Shown here piece by piece: positions 27,198 to 36,511 of a stretch of 64,000 nt of DNA. The position numbers and the translations under genes were made by a program. Position 1 is the stretch's first letter; the number at the start of each line of letters is the position of its first letter. The notes below the pieces were generated by a model. That model had not been told where the DNA came from. It did no database searches and was given only the letters and a program-made list of their open reading frames with translations. Source of the stretch: Marivita sp965656765. Its GTDB lineage: Bacteria; Pseudomonadota; Alphaproteobacteria; Rhodobacterales; Rhodobacteraceae. The DNA lies in NCBI RefSeq assembly GCF_965656765.1, contig NZ_CBFHLV010000006.1, positions 22,491-86,490 of the forward strand, in the 5' to 3' direction.

Positions 27198-29321
27198 ATG
27201 GCAGAGCAGGAGATTGCGGTCAAAGACCTGTCAGAGGCGGATGCCCGCGTTGAACTCGAACGCCTGGCCAGTATCCTGGCCGAGGCGAACACAGCCTATC
27301 ACACCGAAGACGATCCTGACTTGTCGGATGCAGACTATGACCGTCTCAAACGCCGCAATGCTGAAATCGAAACGCGCTTTCCAAACCTGAAACGGACGGA
27401 TAGCCCAAGCGAACAGGTCGGCGCGCCGGTTGCGGACGGCTTTTCAAAGGTCCGGCACGAAGTGCGGATGATGTCGCTTTCGAATGCGTTCGAAGACGAC
27501 GACATCAGCAGTTTTGACCAGAGCATTCGCCGGTATCTGGGCCTTAGTGAAACCGACCCACTGGCGTATACCGCAGAGCCAAAGATCGACGGGCTGTCTT
27601 TGTCCTTGCGATATGAGAATGGCAAACTGGTGCAAGCCGCCACACGGGGTGATGGGGCCACCGGCGAAAACGTCACCGCTAATGCCCGCACCATCGACGA
27701 CATTCCCGAAACGCTGAGCGGTGCGCCCGACATCCTCGAAATCCGCGGCGAAGTGTATATGAGCCATGCCGATTTTGCAGACCTGAACGACCGGCAGTCT
27801 GCCAAAGGGGCCAAGACCTTTGCCAACCCGCGCAATGCGGCCGCCGGGTCGCTTCGCCAACTCGATGCCACCATCACCAAAGACCGTCCGTTGCGCTTTT
27901 TCGCGTATTCATGGGGGGCGCTCAGTGCACCTTTGGCGGAAACGCAGACTGGTGCGATCCATCGGATGCAAGAGCTTGGCTTTCAAACCAATCCGCTGAC
28001 TCAACGCTGTGATGGCCCCGGCGAAATGATCGCGCATTATAAAACCATCGAAGAACAGCGCGCCACATTGGGGTATGACATCGACGGCGTGGTCTACAAA
28101 GTTGACGATCTTGGGTATCAATCACGCCTCGGTTTCCGCTCGACCACGCCCCGCTGGGCGATCGCGCACAAGTTTCCTGCCGAACTGGCGTGGACACGTC
28201 TGGAATCGATCGACATTCAGGTTGGCCGCACAGGTGCGCTCAGCCCGGTGGCGCGGCTTACGCCCGTCACGGTGGGCGGCGTCGTGGTTTCGAACGCCAC
28301 CCTGCACAACGAAGACTATATCGCCGGGCGCGATGCCAATGGTGCGCCGATCCGGAGCGGCAAGGATATTCGTGTGGGGGACTGGGTGCAGGTCTACCGC
28401 GCGGGGGACGTGATCCCGAAAGTGGCGGATGTGGACCTCAAAAAACGGCCTGACGATGCGCAACCCTATGATTTCCCAACGCTTTGCCCTGAATGTGGGT
28501 CCGAGGCGATCCGCGAAGAGGGTGATGCAGTTCGCCGGTGTAGCGGTGGCCTGATATGCCCGGCGCAGGCGGTGGAGAAGCTCAAACATTTCGTGTCACG
28601 CGCCGCGTTCGATATCGAAGGTTTGGGGGCAAAACAGGTGGAACAGTTCTACAACGACGGCTGGATTAAGGAACCCGCTGACATTTTCACGCTCCGCGAC
28701 CGTTATGGCAGCGGTATGCAACAGCTCAAGAACCGCGAGGGCTGGGGCGAGAAATCGGCGCAGAACCTTTTTGACGCCATTGACGAAAAACGCAGCATTC
28801 CCATGGGACGTCTGATCTTTTCGTTGGGCATTCGACATGTGGGGGAAGTGGTCGCAAACTTGCTCGCCCGGTCTTATGTCACGTGGGACGCGTTTCATAC
28901 CGCCATCGACGCCGCTCATGATCCCGAAAACGATGCGTGGGACGGCCTGATAGGCATCGACGGAATTGGCAAAGTGGTCGCAACATCGCTGGTCTCAAGC
29001 TTTGCGCAAGGCGCTGAACGCGCGTCAATCAATCGTTTGGTGGCGCATCTGGACGTGCAAGAGGCCGAACGCCCACAAACCGAAGGCAGCCCGGTCGCTG
29101 GGAAAACCGTCGTTTTCACCGGCTCACTCGAGCGCATGACCCGCGCCGAGGCCAAGGCACGTGCTGAATCGCTGGGGGCCAAGGTGTCTGGGTCGGTATC
29201 GGCCAAAACAGACCTGCTGGTTGCCGGGCCGGGTGCGGGGTCAAAGGAGACCAAGGCACGCGATCTTGGCGTGCAGATTATCGATGAAGATGGCTGGTTT
29301 GACCTGATCGAGGGCGCATGA
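27198..29321 (+). CDS. ligA: NAD-dependent DNA ligase
   Basis: Seals nicks in replication and repair using NAD. Standard length, 707 residues. Adenylation domain with catalytic K129 (EPKIDGLSLSLRY), OB fold, a four-Cys zinc finger (CPECG...RRCSG...CPAQ), HhH repeats and a C-terminal BRCT domain (GKTVVFTGSLERMTRAEAK). A GGGGGG run is 4-5 bases before the ATG. It overlaps recG by four bases (ATGA). Confidence 0.98.
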   Translation: MAEQEIAVKDLSEADARVELERLASILAEANTAYHTEDDPDLSDADYDRLKRRNAEIETRFPNLKRTDSPSEQVGAPVADGFSKVRHEVRMMSLSNAFEDDDISSFDQSIRRYLGLSETDPLAYTAEPKIDGLSLSLRYENGKLVQAATRGDGATGENVTANARTIDDIPETLSGAPDILEIRGEVYMSHADFADLNDRQSAKGAKTFANPRNAAAGSLRQLDATITKDRPLRFFAYSWGALSAPLAETQTGAIHRMQELGFQTNPLTQRCDGPGEMIAHYKTIEEQRATLGYDIDGVVYKVDDLGYQSRLGFRSTTPRWAIAHKFPAELAWTRLESIDIQVGRTGALSPVARLTPVTVGGVVVSNATLHNEDYIAGRDANGAPIRSGKDIRVGDWVQVYRAGDVIPKVADVDLKKRPDDAQPYDFPTLCPECGSEAIREEGDAVRRCSGGLICPAQAVEKLKHFVSRAAFDIEGLGAKQVEQFYNDGWIKEPADIFTLRDRYGSGMQQLKNREGWGEKSAQNLFDAIDEKRSIPMGRLIFSLGIRHVGEVVANLLARSYVTWDAFHTAIDAAHDPENDAWDGLIGIDGIGKVVATSLVSSFAQGAERASINRLVAHLDVQEAERPQTEGSPVAGKTVVFTGSLERMTRAEAKARAESLGAKVSGSVSAKTDLLVAGPGAGSKETKARDLGVQIIDEDGWFDLIEGA

Positions 29322-31408
29322 GCGGCAGGCCGGAAATCTTGTTTCCGCTTTTCAGCGCACTCAGCGGGCTAAAGGGTGTGGGTCCCAAAACTGCCGAAAC
29401 GTTGGGCCAGATGGGCATCGAGGTGCCGCGAGATCTGCTTTACACGCTGCCCCATTCGGTGGTCGACCGCCGCCTGCGCGATACGGTCAACGGGACGGAT
29501 TTGCCCGCAACCCTGACCGTTGAGGTCGACATCGGCGCCCACCGCCCGCCGCGCAACAAAGGCGGCGCTTACCGGGTACAGGTCGAAGATGCGAAGACCG
29601 CGTTTCAGATCGTGTTCTTTCACGCGCGTGGTGATTACGTGGCGAAAATCCTGCCTTTCGGCGCGCGCCGCATTGTGTCTGGCAAGGTCGAATTTTTCGA
29701 CGGCATGGCGCAGATGGTGCATCCCGATCATGTGCTGTTGCCAGACGAAGCGGGCACCTTGCCAGAATTCGAACCGGTATATCCGCTCACTGCCGGGATC
29801 ACGCAAAAGACCATGTTCAAGGCGGCAACTGACGCTTTGACCCGCGCGCCCGACTTGGAGGAATGGGTCGATGCGCGCTTGATAGAGCGGGAAGACTGGC
29901 CAAGCTGGAACACGGCGATGCGCGCCGCCCATGCACCCGACGGCATGGGCGCGCTGTCGCTCGACAGCCCGGCGCGGCGACGGTTGGCCTATGACGAATT
30001 GATGGCGCATCAATTGACACTCGCTTTGGCGCGTGCGCAGAAACGCGCAAAGCCGGGAATTGCATCGTCGGGCAACGGCAAATTGCGACACAAGGTGATG
30101 ACCGCGCTTCCGTACCGGCCCACCGGCGCGCAGATGCGTGCGATTGACGAAATCACAGATGACTTGGCCAGCCCGCACCGCATGAACCGCTTGCTTCAGG
30201 GCGATGTCGGGTCAGGCAAAACGCTTGTCGCCTTTATGGCGCTGCTCACCGCGGTCGAGGCGGGCGGGCAAGGTGTGATGATGGCCCCGACGGAAATCCT
30301 CGCGCGGCAGCATCTGGAAGGCTTGCAGCCCTTGGCCGAGGATGCAGGCGTGGTTTTAGAGTTGCTGACGGGGCGCGACAAAGGCGCAGAGCGTAAAGCG
30401 AAACTGGCGGCTTTGCAGCGCGGTGATATCCAGATCCTTGTGGGCACCCATGCGGTGTTTCAGAAAGACGTTGAATTCTCTGACTTGCGATTGGCGATCA
30501 TTGACGAACAGCACCGTTTTGGCGTGCGGCAACGGCTTGAACTGGGTCGCAAAGGCATGGCGGTTGACGTGTTGGTCATGACGGCAACACCGATCCCCCG
30601 GTCTTTGGCGCTGGCCCAGTATGGCGACATGGATGTTTCGGTGCTAGACGAAAAGCCGCCCGGCCGAACACCGGTAAAAACCGCGCTCTTGTCGAATGAA
30701 CAGATGGACGGCGTGATCGAGCGGTTGCGGCAAGCGGTGGCCGAGGGGCGGCAGGCCTATTGGGTCTGCCCTTTGGTAGACGAAAGCGAATTGTCCGACC
30801 TGACAGCCGCAGAAGAGCGGTTCAAGCGCCTCCGTGCAACGTTGGGAGAAGGGGTGGTTGGGCTTGTGCATGGCCAGATGCCGCCTGCCGAGAAAGACGC
30901 AGCAATGGCGCGTTTCGTGTCAGGACAAACCGGTGTTCTGGTGGCGACAACAGTGATCGAGGTAGGGGTGAATGTGCCCAACGCGTCGATCATGGTCATT
31001 GAACGGGCCGAGACCTTTGGTTTGGCCCAGTTGCATCAGCTTCGCGGCCGTGTGGGGCGCGGGGCAGCAGCGTCGACCTGCCTGTTGCTCTACCAACCGC
31101 CGCTGTCTGAAACCGGGCTGAAACGGCTTACGACCTTGCGTGAAACCGAAGACGGGTTTCGCATTTCCGAGGTCGATCTGGAAATGCGCGGAGCTGGAGA
31201 CGTGTTGGGCACCGCACAGTCGGGATTGCCGCGCTTTCAGATCGCTGATCTGGAGCGTCAGGCCAGTTTGATGGCGCTGGCACAGGATGATGCGCGCAAG
31301 CTCTTGCTGGATGACCCGACGCTTACCTCTGACCGGGGGCAAGCGGCGCGAGCACTGCTTTATCTGATGAAACAGGATCAGGCGATACAGCTGATCTCGG
31401 TCGGTTAA
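29318..31408 (+). CDS. recG: ATP-dependent DNA helicase RecG
   Basis: Branch-migrating helicase that regresses stalled forks. 696 residues: N-terminal wedge/OB domain (HhH-like LSGLKGVGPKTAETL at the start), Walker A GDVGSGKT, DExH box IIDEQHRFG, motif III TATPIPRSL, and motif VI with QLRGRVGRG, plus the C-terminal TRG region. Its ATG overlaps the ligA stop (ATGA). A LexA-type operator begins nine bases after its stop, serving the next small gene. Confidence 0.98.
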   Translation: MSGRPEILFPLFSALSGLKGVGPKTAETLGQMGIEVPRDLLYTLPHSVVDRRLRDTVNGTDLPATLTVEVDIGAHRPPRNKGGAYRVQVEDAKTAFQIVFFHARGDYVAKILPFGARRIVSGKVEFFDGMAQMVHPDHVLLPDEAGTLPEFEPVYPLTAGITQKTMFKAATDALTRAPDLEEWVDARLIEREDWPSWNTAMRAAHAPDGMGALSLDSPARRRLAYDELMAHQLTLALARAQKRAKPGIASSGNGKLRHKVMTALPYRPTGAQMRAIDEITDDLASPHRMNRLLQGDVGSGKTLVAFMALLTAVEAGGQGVMMAPTEILARQHLEGLQPLAEDAGVVLELLTGRDKGAERKAKLAALQRGDIQILVGTHAVFQKDVEFSDLRLAIIDEQHRFGVRQRLELGRKGMAVDVLVMTATPIPRSLALAQYGDMDVSVLDEKPPGRTPVKTALLSNEQMDGVIERLRQAVAEGRQAYWVCPLVDESELSDLTAAEERFKRLRATLGEGVVGLVHGQMPPAEKDAAMARFVSGQTGVLVATTVIEVGVNVPNASIMVIERAETFGLAQLHQLRGRVGRGAAASTCLLLYQPPLSETGLKRLTTLRETEDGFRISEVDLEMRGAGDVLGTAQSGLPRFQIADLERQASLMALAQDDARKLLLDDPTLTSDRGQAARALLYLMKQDQAIQLISVG

Positions 31409-31416
31409 CCGCTTTT

Positions 31417-31470
31417 GTTCTCAAATGTTCTCATAAAGTTCTTTACAGATTGTTCTGAATGTGAGAACAA
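31417..31470 (+). promoter_or_regulatory. LexA-type (SOS) operators before a 44-codon gene
   Basis: Four GTTC half-sites start at 31417, 31427, 31438 and 31452. The pair at 31427-31441 is exactly GTTC-N7-GTTC, the LexA box of Rhodobacter and Caulobacter. The last one belongs to a perfect inverted repeat TTGTTCT-N7-AGAACAA (31450-31470) that ends just before the ribosome site. The sites lie 25-78 bases before the 44-codon gene. LexA control is inferred from the match. Confidence 0.8.
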
Positions 31471-31494
31471 AGGAGCAACAAGGAGGACATCATC

Positions 31495-31629
31495 ATGATG
31501 CAGCGGATCAAAACCACGCTTCACACGGCCAAGGCCCAAACCAATACAGCGCTTCTTCAGGATGCGCTTGGTGCCATGTCTTTGATCGTGATGCTGGTCG
31601 CAGCGCTGCATCTGCCGGTGCTTGTCTGA
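31495..31629 (+). CDS. SOS-type membrane microprotein (44 residues)
   Basis: Not annotated by length-limited gene finders, but well supported: AAGGAGG (31480-31486) stands eight bases before ATG ATG, and LexA-type operators stand upstream. The product starts MMQRIKTTLHTAKAQTNT, a basic amphipathic stretch, and ends with one hydrophobic helix (about 26-44, AMSLIVMLVAALHLPVLV) directly at the C-terminus. This architecture, a tiny SOS-induced single-pass protein, is that of Caulobacter SidA (29 residues), which stops division through FtsW. I see no sequence identity to SidA that I can vouch for; a division-inhibitor or toxin-like role is inference. A T-tailed terminator lies 124 bases after the stop. 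Confidence 0.75.
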   Translation: MMQRIKTTLHTAKAQTNTALLQDALGAMSLIVMLVAALHLPVLV

Positions 31630-31686
31630 CTTTGTTTTCTGCCTGCGTGTTTTGCCTGAACGCTCATTCGCATCCTGTCCCAACTG

Positions 31687-31770
31687 ATGCACCTGTTCCA
31701 GAAGGTTGCCTGCCTTCAGAGCGATGACGGCCCCCAACGAACACGTCACTTTACCGCCGCCTTCTTTTGA
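31687..31770 (+). CDS. Possible 27-codon ORF after the SOS microprotein
   Basis: Open frame starting MHLFQKVACLQSDDG and ending in the loop of the terminator. It has no convincing ribosome site and no recognisable match. It is listed only because it lies on the presumed SOS transcript between the microprotein and its terminator; it may be untranslated. Confidence 0.2.
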   Translation: MHLFQKVACLQSDDGPQRTRHFTAAFF

Positions 31771-31787
31771 AGTGCGGCGGTTTTTTT
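31753..31787 (+). terminator. Rho-independent terminator of the SOS microprotein transcript
   Basis: ACCGCCGC (31753-31760) pairs with GCGGCGGT (31774-31781); the loop carries a further CTTC/GAAG pairing; seven T follow. Clear intrinsic terminator on the plus strand. Confidence 0.93.
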
Positions 31788-31809
31788 ATTAGATGGTAAA
31801 ATTCTGGGA

Positions 31810-32262
31810 TCAGGCGGTTTGCGTTTCCGCAAGCTGGACCACGGCGTCAGATGCGGCCTCGAGCGTTAGTAGGATCGAGGCATGGCGGTTTTTGAACGCC
31901 ACGGCCGGGCGCAAAACCTCTAACCCGTCGAACGGCGCCGCAGGTGTTGGGCCGTCTTCTTTCAGCATGACGCGCAATTCATCCCGCGCTTGCGTGATTT
32001 GATCGGGCGTACAGCCCATAATCGCGCTGCCCACAACCGATGCTGCGGCCTGGCCCAAAGCGCAAGCTTTGACGTCCTGACCAAAGTCGCTGACTTTGCC
32101 GTTCTCCATTGTCAGATCGACGGTCACTGTCGATCCGCACAAAGGCGAGCGTTTCTTGACCGTCGCACCGGGCGCGTCGAGCCGGGTGTGATGGGGAATG
32201 TCCGCAGCCAATTCGAGGATGCGCGCGGAATAAAGCTTGATCAGATCGGTGTCGCCGGACAT
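31810..32262 (-). CDS. Iron-sulfur cluster assembly scaffold, NifU/IscU-like
   Basis: IscU/SufU-fold protein of 150 residues. Three candidate ligand cysteines are C42 (SPLCGSTVTV), C67 (KACALGQAAASV) and C84 (MGCTPDQ), in the order and rough spacing of IscU. The LCG motif and the ACxLGQA block fit the SUF-associated NifU-like branch. Start at 32262 with AAAGGGAAA just upstream. Divergent from hisI; no other isc or suf genes nearby. Confidence 0.88.
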   Translation of the reverse strand: MSGDTDLIKLYSARILELAADIPHHTRLDAPGATVKKRSPLCGSTVTVDLTMENGKVSDFGQDVKACALGQAAASVVGSAIMGCTPDQITQARDELRVMLKEDGPTPAAPFDGLEVLRPAVAFKNRHASILLTLEAASDAVVQLAETQTA

Positions 32263-32330
32263 GGCTTTCCCTTTCGCCGTTCCACCCATAGATAGGGGAC
32301 CAAACGGCGGATGCAAAAAGGTTTTTCCCC

Positions 32331-32693
32331 ATGAGCTTTGATCCTGCGACTTTGGTCTATAACGAGGCAGGCCTGATCCCGGCGATCGCACAGGACGCGG
32401 TGTCGGGTGAAGTGCTGATGATGGCGTGGATGAATGCCGAGGCGGTGGCGAAAACGCTGGAGACTGGTCGCGTCACCTATTGGTCACGCTCGCGGGCCGC
32501 ATTTTGGGTCAAAGGTGAAAGTTCGGGCCATGTTCAGGAATTGATCGCGTTTCGCGTGGATTGTGACCGGGATTGTGTGTTGGTGAGTGTCAATCAAACT
32601 GGGCCGGCTTGTCATACCAATCGCAGGTCGTGTTTCTACACCGAGGTGCAGGACGGCGCGGAAGCGGAGATATTGGCGCCGATGCGGCCGTAG
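32331..32693 (+). CDS. hisI: Phosphoribosyl-AMP cyclohydrolase
   Basis: Third step of histidine synthesis, opening the adenine ring of PR-AMP. 120 residues, the free HisI domain without a HisE fusion. Zinc and magnesium ligands sit in DCDRDCVLVSVNQTGPACHT and RRSCFY; the WMNAEAVAKTLETGRVTYWSRSR block is canonical. Stands alone, divergent from the scaffold gene. Confidence 0.97.
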   Translation: MSFDPATLVYNEAGLIPAIAQDAVSGEVLMMAWMNAEAVAKTLETGRVTYWSRSRAAFWVKGESSGHVQELIAFRVDCDRDCVLVSVNQTGPACHTNRRSCFYTEVQDGAEAEILAPMRP

Positions 32694-32733
32694 TTTTGGC
32701 ATATTTGCAAAAAGAAGAAGTAGGACAAAGCGC

Positions 32734-33579
32734 TTAAAGCCCAACCATCCGCCTGATATCCCGAGGCGTGGCGCCTTCGCTGCGATAGTGCGCGATCGCC
32801 CTTGCATCATCGCGTTTGGCAAGCCGTTTGCCGTGATCGTCCCGGATCAGTCGGTGATGATGGTACATGGGGATCGGCAAGCCAAGTAGCGTTTGCAAGA
32901 GCACATGGATCGCGGTCGCGGTGGCAAGGTCTTCGCCCCGTATCACATGCGTGATACCTTGGGCGCCGTCATCGACGACGACACTGAGGTGATAGGAGGC
33001 GGTCTTCGTATCTCGTCGAGCCAGCACCACATCGCCGACCGCGTTCACAAAATGATCGCGCGTTAACCTTATTGCTGGGTGAAGGCCGGTGTCGGTGTAG
33101 AGCGGCAAAGTCGTGAGGCTGTCGATGGCTTTTTTCATGTTGAGGCGCACAGCGTCGGTGTCTGTACGATCGCCCCATACGCGATGACGGCAGGTGCCGG
33201 GATAGATCAAACCATCAGGCCCATGCATTGGCGCGCCCTCTTGCGGGGCAGACATGGCGCGCCGGATGTCGCCACGTGTGCAGGAACAGGGGTAAAGCAG
33301 CCCCATGTCGCCGAGCTGCGTTAGTGCTGTTTCATATGCAGACGTGTTGTCCGACTGGCGCAGTACCGGTGTTTCCCATGTCAGGCCAAGCCACGTGAGG
33401 TCTTCGTAGATTTGTGCCTCAAACGCAGGTGTGCAGCGGGCGGTGTCGGTGTCTTCGATCCGGAGCAGAAAGCGGCCTTGCGCCTCTTGCGCCATGTCGA
33501 ACGCCAAGAGCGCAGAAAATGCGTGGCCAAGGTGGAGTTGGCCCGTTGGGCTGGGTGCAAAACGGGTCGTGAAACCCAC
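32734..33579 (-). CDS. gluQ: Glutamyl-Q tRNA(Asp) synthetase
   Basis: Attaches glutamate to queuosine at position 34 of tRNA-Asp. It is a truncated GluRS catalytic core of 281 residues: HIGH-like HLGHAF, a Cys pair (CSCTRG) for the zinc site, and the KMSKS equivalent KRLAKR; there is no anticodon-binding domain. The GTG start at 33579 overlaps the trmFO stop as TAGTG; the sequence before it does not look coding. Queuosine genes are not in the window. Confidence 0.92.
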   Translation of the reverse strand: MGFTTRFAPSPTGQLHLGHAFSALLAFDMAQEAQGRFLLRIEDTDTARCTPAFEAQIYEDLTWLGLTWETPVLRQSDNTSAYETALTQLGDMGLLYPCSCTRGDIRRAMSAPQEGAPMHGPDGLIYPGTCRHRVWGDRTDTDAVRLNMKKAIDSLTTLPLYTDTGLHPAIRLTRDHFVNAVGDVVLARRDTKTASYHLSVVVDDGAQGITHVIRGEDLATATAIHVLLQTLLGLPIPMYHHHRLIRDDHGKRLAKRDDARAIAHYRSEGATPRDIRRMVGL

Positions 33580-34943
33580 TATTCCGCTGCGGATTTGGCG
33601 GGGTCCTGGGCGGCGAGCCAGTCTGACCATGCGGTTTTGGCACGGTCGGTGTAAGCTTTGTAGCGATCCTTGCGACCGCGGCGTCCGCCTTTAAGCCCGT
33701 CAACCGGGCGGAAGAGGCCGAAATTGACATTCATTGGTTGAAAGGTTTTTGCCTCGGCGCCGCCAGTTATGTGGTGGATCAGCGCACCGTGCGCGCTGTC
33801 CTGCGGCACAGTCGGGATTGGTTGGCCGGTCATTTCGGCAGCGGCCATGCGACCGGCCAAAAGGCCCATGGCCGAGGATTCGACATAGCCTTCGACACCG
33901 GTGACCTGACCGGCAAAACGGATATTCGGCTTGGAACGCAGGCGCATTTGGTCGTCAAGCAGCGTTGGGCTGTTAAGAAACGTGTTGCGATGAATGCCGC
34001 CAAGGCGGGCAAATTTAGCGTTTTCAAGGCCGGGAATCATTTTGAAAACATCGGCTTGCGCGCCGTACTTCATCTTGGTTTGGAAGCCGACGATATTATA
34101 GAGTGTCCCCAGCGCATTGTCGCGGCGTAGCTGAACGACGGCCCATGGTTTGACATCTGGTTGGTGAGGGTTGGTCAGGCCTACAGGTTTCATCGGTCCG
34201 TGGCGCAGTGTTTCACGACCGCGTTCAGACATCACTTCAATAGGCAGGCAACCGTCAAAATAACCAGCGGTTTCACCTTCGTGGAACTCTGTCTTGTCGG
34301 CGGCCAGAAGCGCGTCGATGAACGCATCGTACTGCGCCTTGTCCATCGGGCAGTTGATGTAGGCGCGCTGCTCTTCCTCGGTTTCGCCTTTGTCATAGCG
34401 TGACTGAAGCCAGGCTTTGGACATGTCGATGCTGTCAAAATAGACGATGGGCGCGATCGCGTCGAAAAAGGCCAGTCGGTCGGTGCCGGTTTCAGCCTGG
34501 ATTGCTTGGCCCAAGGCCGCGCTGGTCAGCGGGCCGGTGGCAAAAATCCAATGGCCTTCGTTGGGCAGATCGGTGATTTCTTCGTGGCTGACGCGCACAT
34601 TCGGATGCGCATGCAGGCGGCGGGTGATTTCAGCACTGAAGGCATCGCGGTCCACGGCAAGCGCTCCGCCAGCGGGCAGGCGGTGTTGGTGCGCGGTGTC
34701 GATGATCAGGCCACCAGCCTCGCGCATTTCCCAGTGCAGCAGTCCCACCGCGTTCTGTTCATGATCGTCAGACCGGAATGAATTGGAGCAGACCATCTCG
34801 CCCAGATCGCCAGTTTTGTGGGCGAAGGTTTCGACCTTGGGGCGCATTTCGTGAATCACGACCTGAACGCCGCGATGTGCGGCTTGCCATGCTGCTTCGG
34901 ATCCGGCCATTCCGCCGCCGACGATGTGGAGTTCTTGTGTCAT
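33579..34943 (-). CDS. trmFO: Methylenetetrahydrofolate--tRNA (uracil-5)-methyltransferase
   Basis: Folate- and FAD-dependent enzyme making T54 in tRNA. The 454-residue product starts with the FAD motif ELHIVGGGMAGSEAAW, carries the active-site MVCSNSFRSDD, and ends with a GID-type domain. I used the ATG at 34943 (MTQELHI); another ATG nine bases upstream is possible. Its stop overlaps gluQ, pairing two tRNA modification genes. Confidence 0.95.
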   Translation of the reverse strand: MTQELHIVGGGMAGSEAAWQAAHRGVQVVIHEMRPKVETFAHKTGDLGEMVCSNSFRSDDHEQNAVGLLHWEMREAGGLIIDTAHQHRLPAGGALAVDRDAFSAEITRRLHAHPNVRVSHEEITDLPNEGHWIFATGPLTSAALGQAIQAETGTDRLAFFDAIAPIVYFDSIDMSKAWLQSRYDKGETEEEQRAYINCPMDKAQYDAFIDALLAADKTEFHEGETAGYFDGCLPIEVMSERGRETLRHGPMKPVGLTNPHQPDVKPWAVVQLRRDNALGTLYNIVGFQTKMKYGAQADVFKMIPGLENAKFARLGGIHRNTFLNSPTLLDDQMRLRSKPNIRFAGQVTGVEGYVESSAMGLLAGRMAAAEMTGQPIPTVPQDSAHGALIHHITGGAEAKTFQPMNVNFGLFRPVDGLKGGRRGRKDRYKAYTDRAKTAWSDWLAAQDPAKSAAE

Positions 34944-34979
34944 GGGGCGCATGTAATCCGTTGTAGAGTGTTTGTCACG

Positions 34980-35597
34980 TCACTGATCAGGGCTGATGAG
35001 ACCCAAGCCGCGCAGGTAAATGCCGATACCGGACTCGAGCAGTTCTTCAGGTGGGAATGGCGATGTTGTGCCTGGCGAATTGCGGGCGAAAAGTTCGACC
35101 ACGCCGTGGCTCAGCGCCCAAACATGCGCGGAAAACATGGATGCAGGAGGGCGTTTCTCTGGCGGGATATGTTGAGACAATTCCTCGGCGGCGCGTTCCA
35201 GCACGGAACGGGCGCGGGCGGACACGGCAGCGAGTTCGGGCGTTCGATTCACCGAAATGCCACTCTCGAACATTGCAATGTAATGACCTGGGTATTTTCG
35301 CGCAAACGCCAGATAGGCGCGGCCCGTTGCCTCGAACGCGGCAAGAGCCGAGGGTTGACCGCTGTCATAGGCGTATTGCATCACGTCGGCGAAGATTTCG
35401 TATCCTTGAAGGGCCGCTTCAGCGATCAGGTCTTCGCGGCCTTCGAAATGGCGATACACGGCGGCGGGGGTTACGCCCGCCTGTTTTGCGGCCTCCGACA
35501 GGGTAAAGCCGGTCGGGCCTTTTTCGGTGATCAGCTGGAGCGCCGCATCAACGAGGGCTTGCCGCAAATTGCCGTGATGGTAACCGCGTTTAGCCAT
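34980..35597 (-). CDS. TetR/AcrR family transcriptional regulator
   Basis: Repressor-type protein of 205 residues. The N-terminal helix-turn-helix reads YHHGNLRQALVDAALQLI...FTLSEAAKQAGVTPAAVYRHFEGREDLI, the KRGYHHG subfamily with a TetR C-terminal domain of the WHG type (AFSHGVVELF-like ALSHGVVELF). Its ATG lies eight bases inside the 3' end of ppk2, so the two are cotranslated. Ligand and operator are unknown. Confidence 0.92.
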   Translation of the reverse strand: MAKRGYHHGNLRQALVDAALQLITEKGPTGFTLSEAAKQAGVTPAAVYRHFEGREDLIAEAALQGYEIFADVMQYAYDSGQPSALAAFEATGRAYLAFARKYPGHYIAMFESGISVNRTPELAAVSARARSVLERAAEELSQHIPPEKRPPASMFSAHVWALSHGVVELFARNSPGTTSPFPPEELLESGIGIYLRGLGLISPDQ

Positions 35598-36459
35598 CCC
35601 AGATGTCCGGCCCGCCACAGACCTTGGAATCAACCTGGCCCAGTGCTTTGAAGTCTTTGCGTGTGTAATCCAGCTGCGTCAGAACGCTTCGGATTGCGTT
35701 AATCCGCGCGCGGCGTTTGTCATCGGACCGCACGATGGTCCAGGGTGCGTGATCGGTATGGGTCTTGGCAAAGGTTTCCTTGATCGCATCGCTGTAAGCG
35801 TCCCATCTTTTCAGGCCTTCAACGTCGATCCATGAGAGTTTCCATTGCTTTAGCGGGTCTTTCTCACGCGATAGAAAGCGCCGCAGCTGTTCGGCGCGAC
35901 CAACATTAAGCCAAATCTTGAAAAGCTTGATACCGTCATCGACCAGCATGCGTTCAAAATCAGGCACTTGGCGGAAAAAGTGCATGCGCTGCTCGGGAGT
36001 GCAAAATTCGAACACATGCTCGACCACAGCCCGGTTGTACCAGCTTCGATCGAAGAAGGTCACTTCTCCGGCGGCAGGCAGATGATCGATATAGCGTTGG
36101 AAATACCATTGGCTGGCTTCGGTTTCTGTCGGCTTGGAAAGCGCTACAACATGCGCGCCGCGAGGGTTAAGGTTTTCTCGGAAACGTTTGATTGTGCCGC
36201 CTTTTCCAGCGGCATCGCGCCCTTCGAATACGATTGCGATGCGGGTGCCAGTGTCGCGCGCCCAGGTCTTCATCTTGACCAGTTCGATTTGAAGCGCATC
36301 AAGATCTTTCTGATACGCCTTGCGTGGCATCCGTTCTGAATACGGGTAATCAGGATTGATTATATCGTCTTTGTCCGCGCGTTTGATCGCGTCGCGAATG
36401 TCCTTGGGCGCATCGTTTTTGAAGAAGGCGCTGATCGCACCATCAAAGGGAAGGTCCAT
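35590..36459 (-). CDS. ppk2: Polyphosphate kinase 2
   Basis: Uses polyphosphate to phosphorylate nucleoside diphosphates or monophosphates. 289 residues, one PPK2 domain (class I or III size). Walker A is EGRDAAGKGGTI; the Walker B/lid is FFDRSWYNRAVVE; both are intact. It overlaps the tetR gene by eight bases. Whether ADP, GDP or AMP is preferred cannot be read. Confidence 0.95.
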   Translation of the reverse strand: MDLPFDGAISAFFKNDAPKDIRDAIKRADKDDIINPDYPYSERMPRKAYQKDLDALQIELVKMKTWARDTGTRIAIVFEGRDAAGKGGTIKRFRENLNPRGAHVVALSKPTETEASQWYFQRYIDHLPAAGEVTFFDRSWYNRAVVEHVFEFCTPEQRMHFFRQVPDFERMLVDDGIKLFKIWLNVGRAEQLRRFLSREKDPLKQWKLSWIDVEGLKRWDAYSDAIKETFAKTHTDHAPWTIVRSDDKRRARINAIRSVLTQLDYTRKDFKALGQVDSKVCGGPDIWDG

Positions 36460-36511
36460 CTCCGGCCCTTTCTATCATCTGCTCTGACTTGAATATGGGA
36501 TGTTAATGCGA

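Noticed and set aside
32694..32733. Terminator after hisI
   Set aside because: The gap has A-rich sequence but no stem of useful strength.
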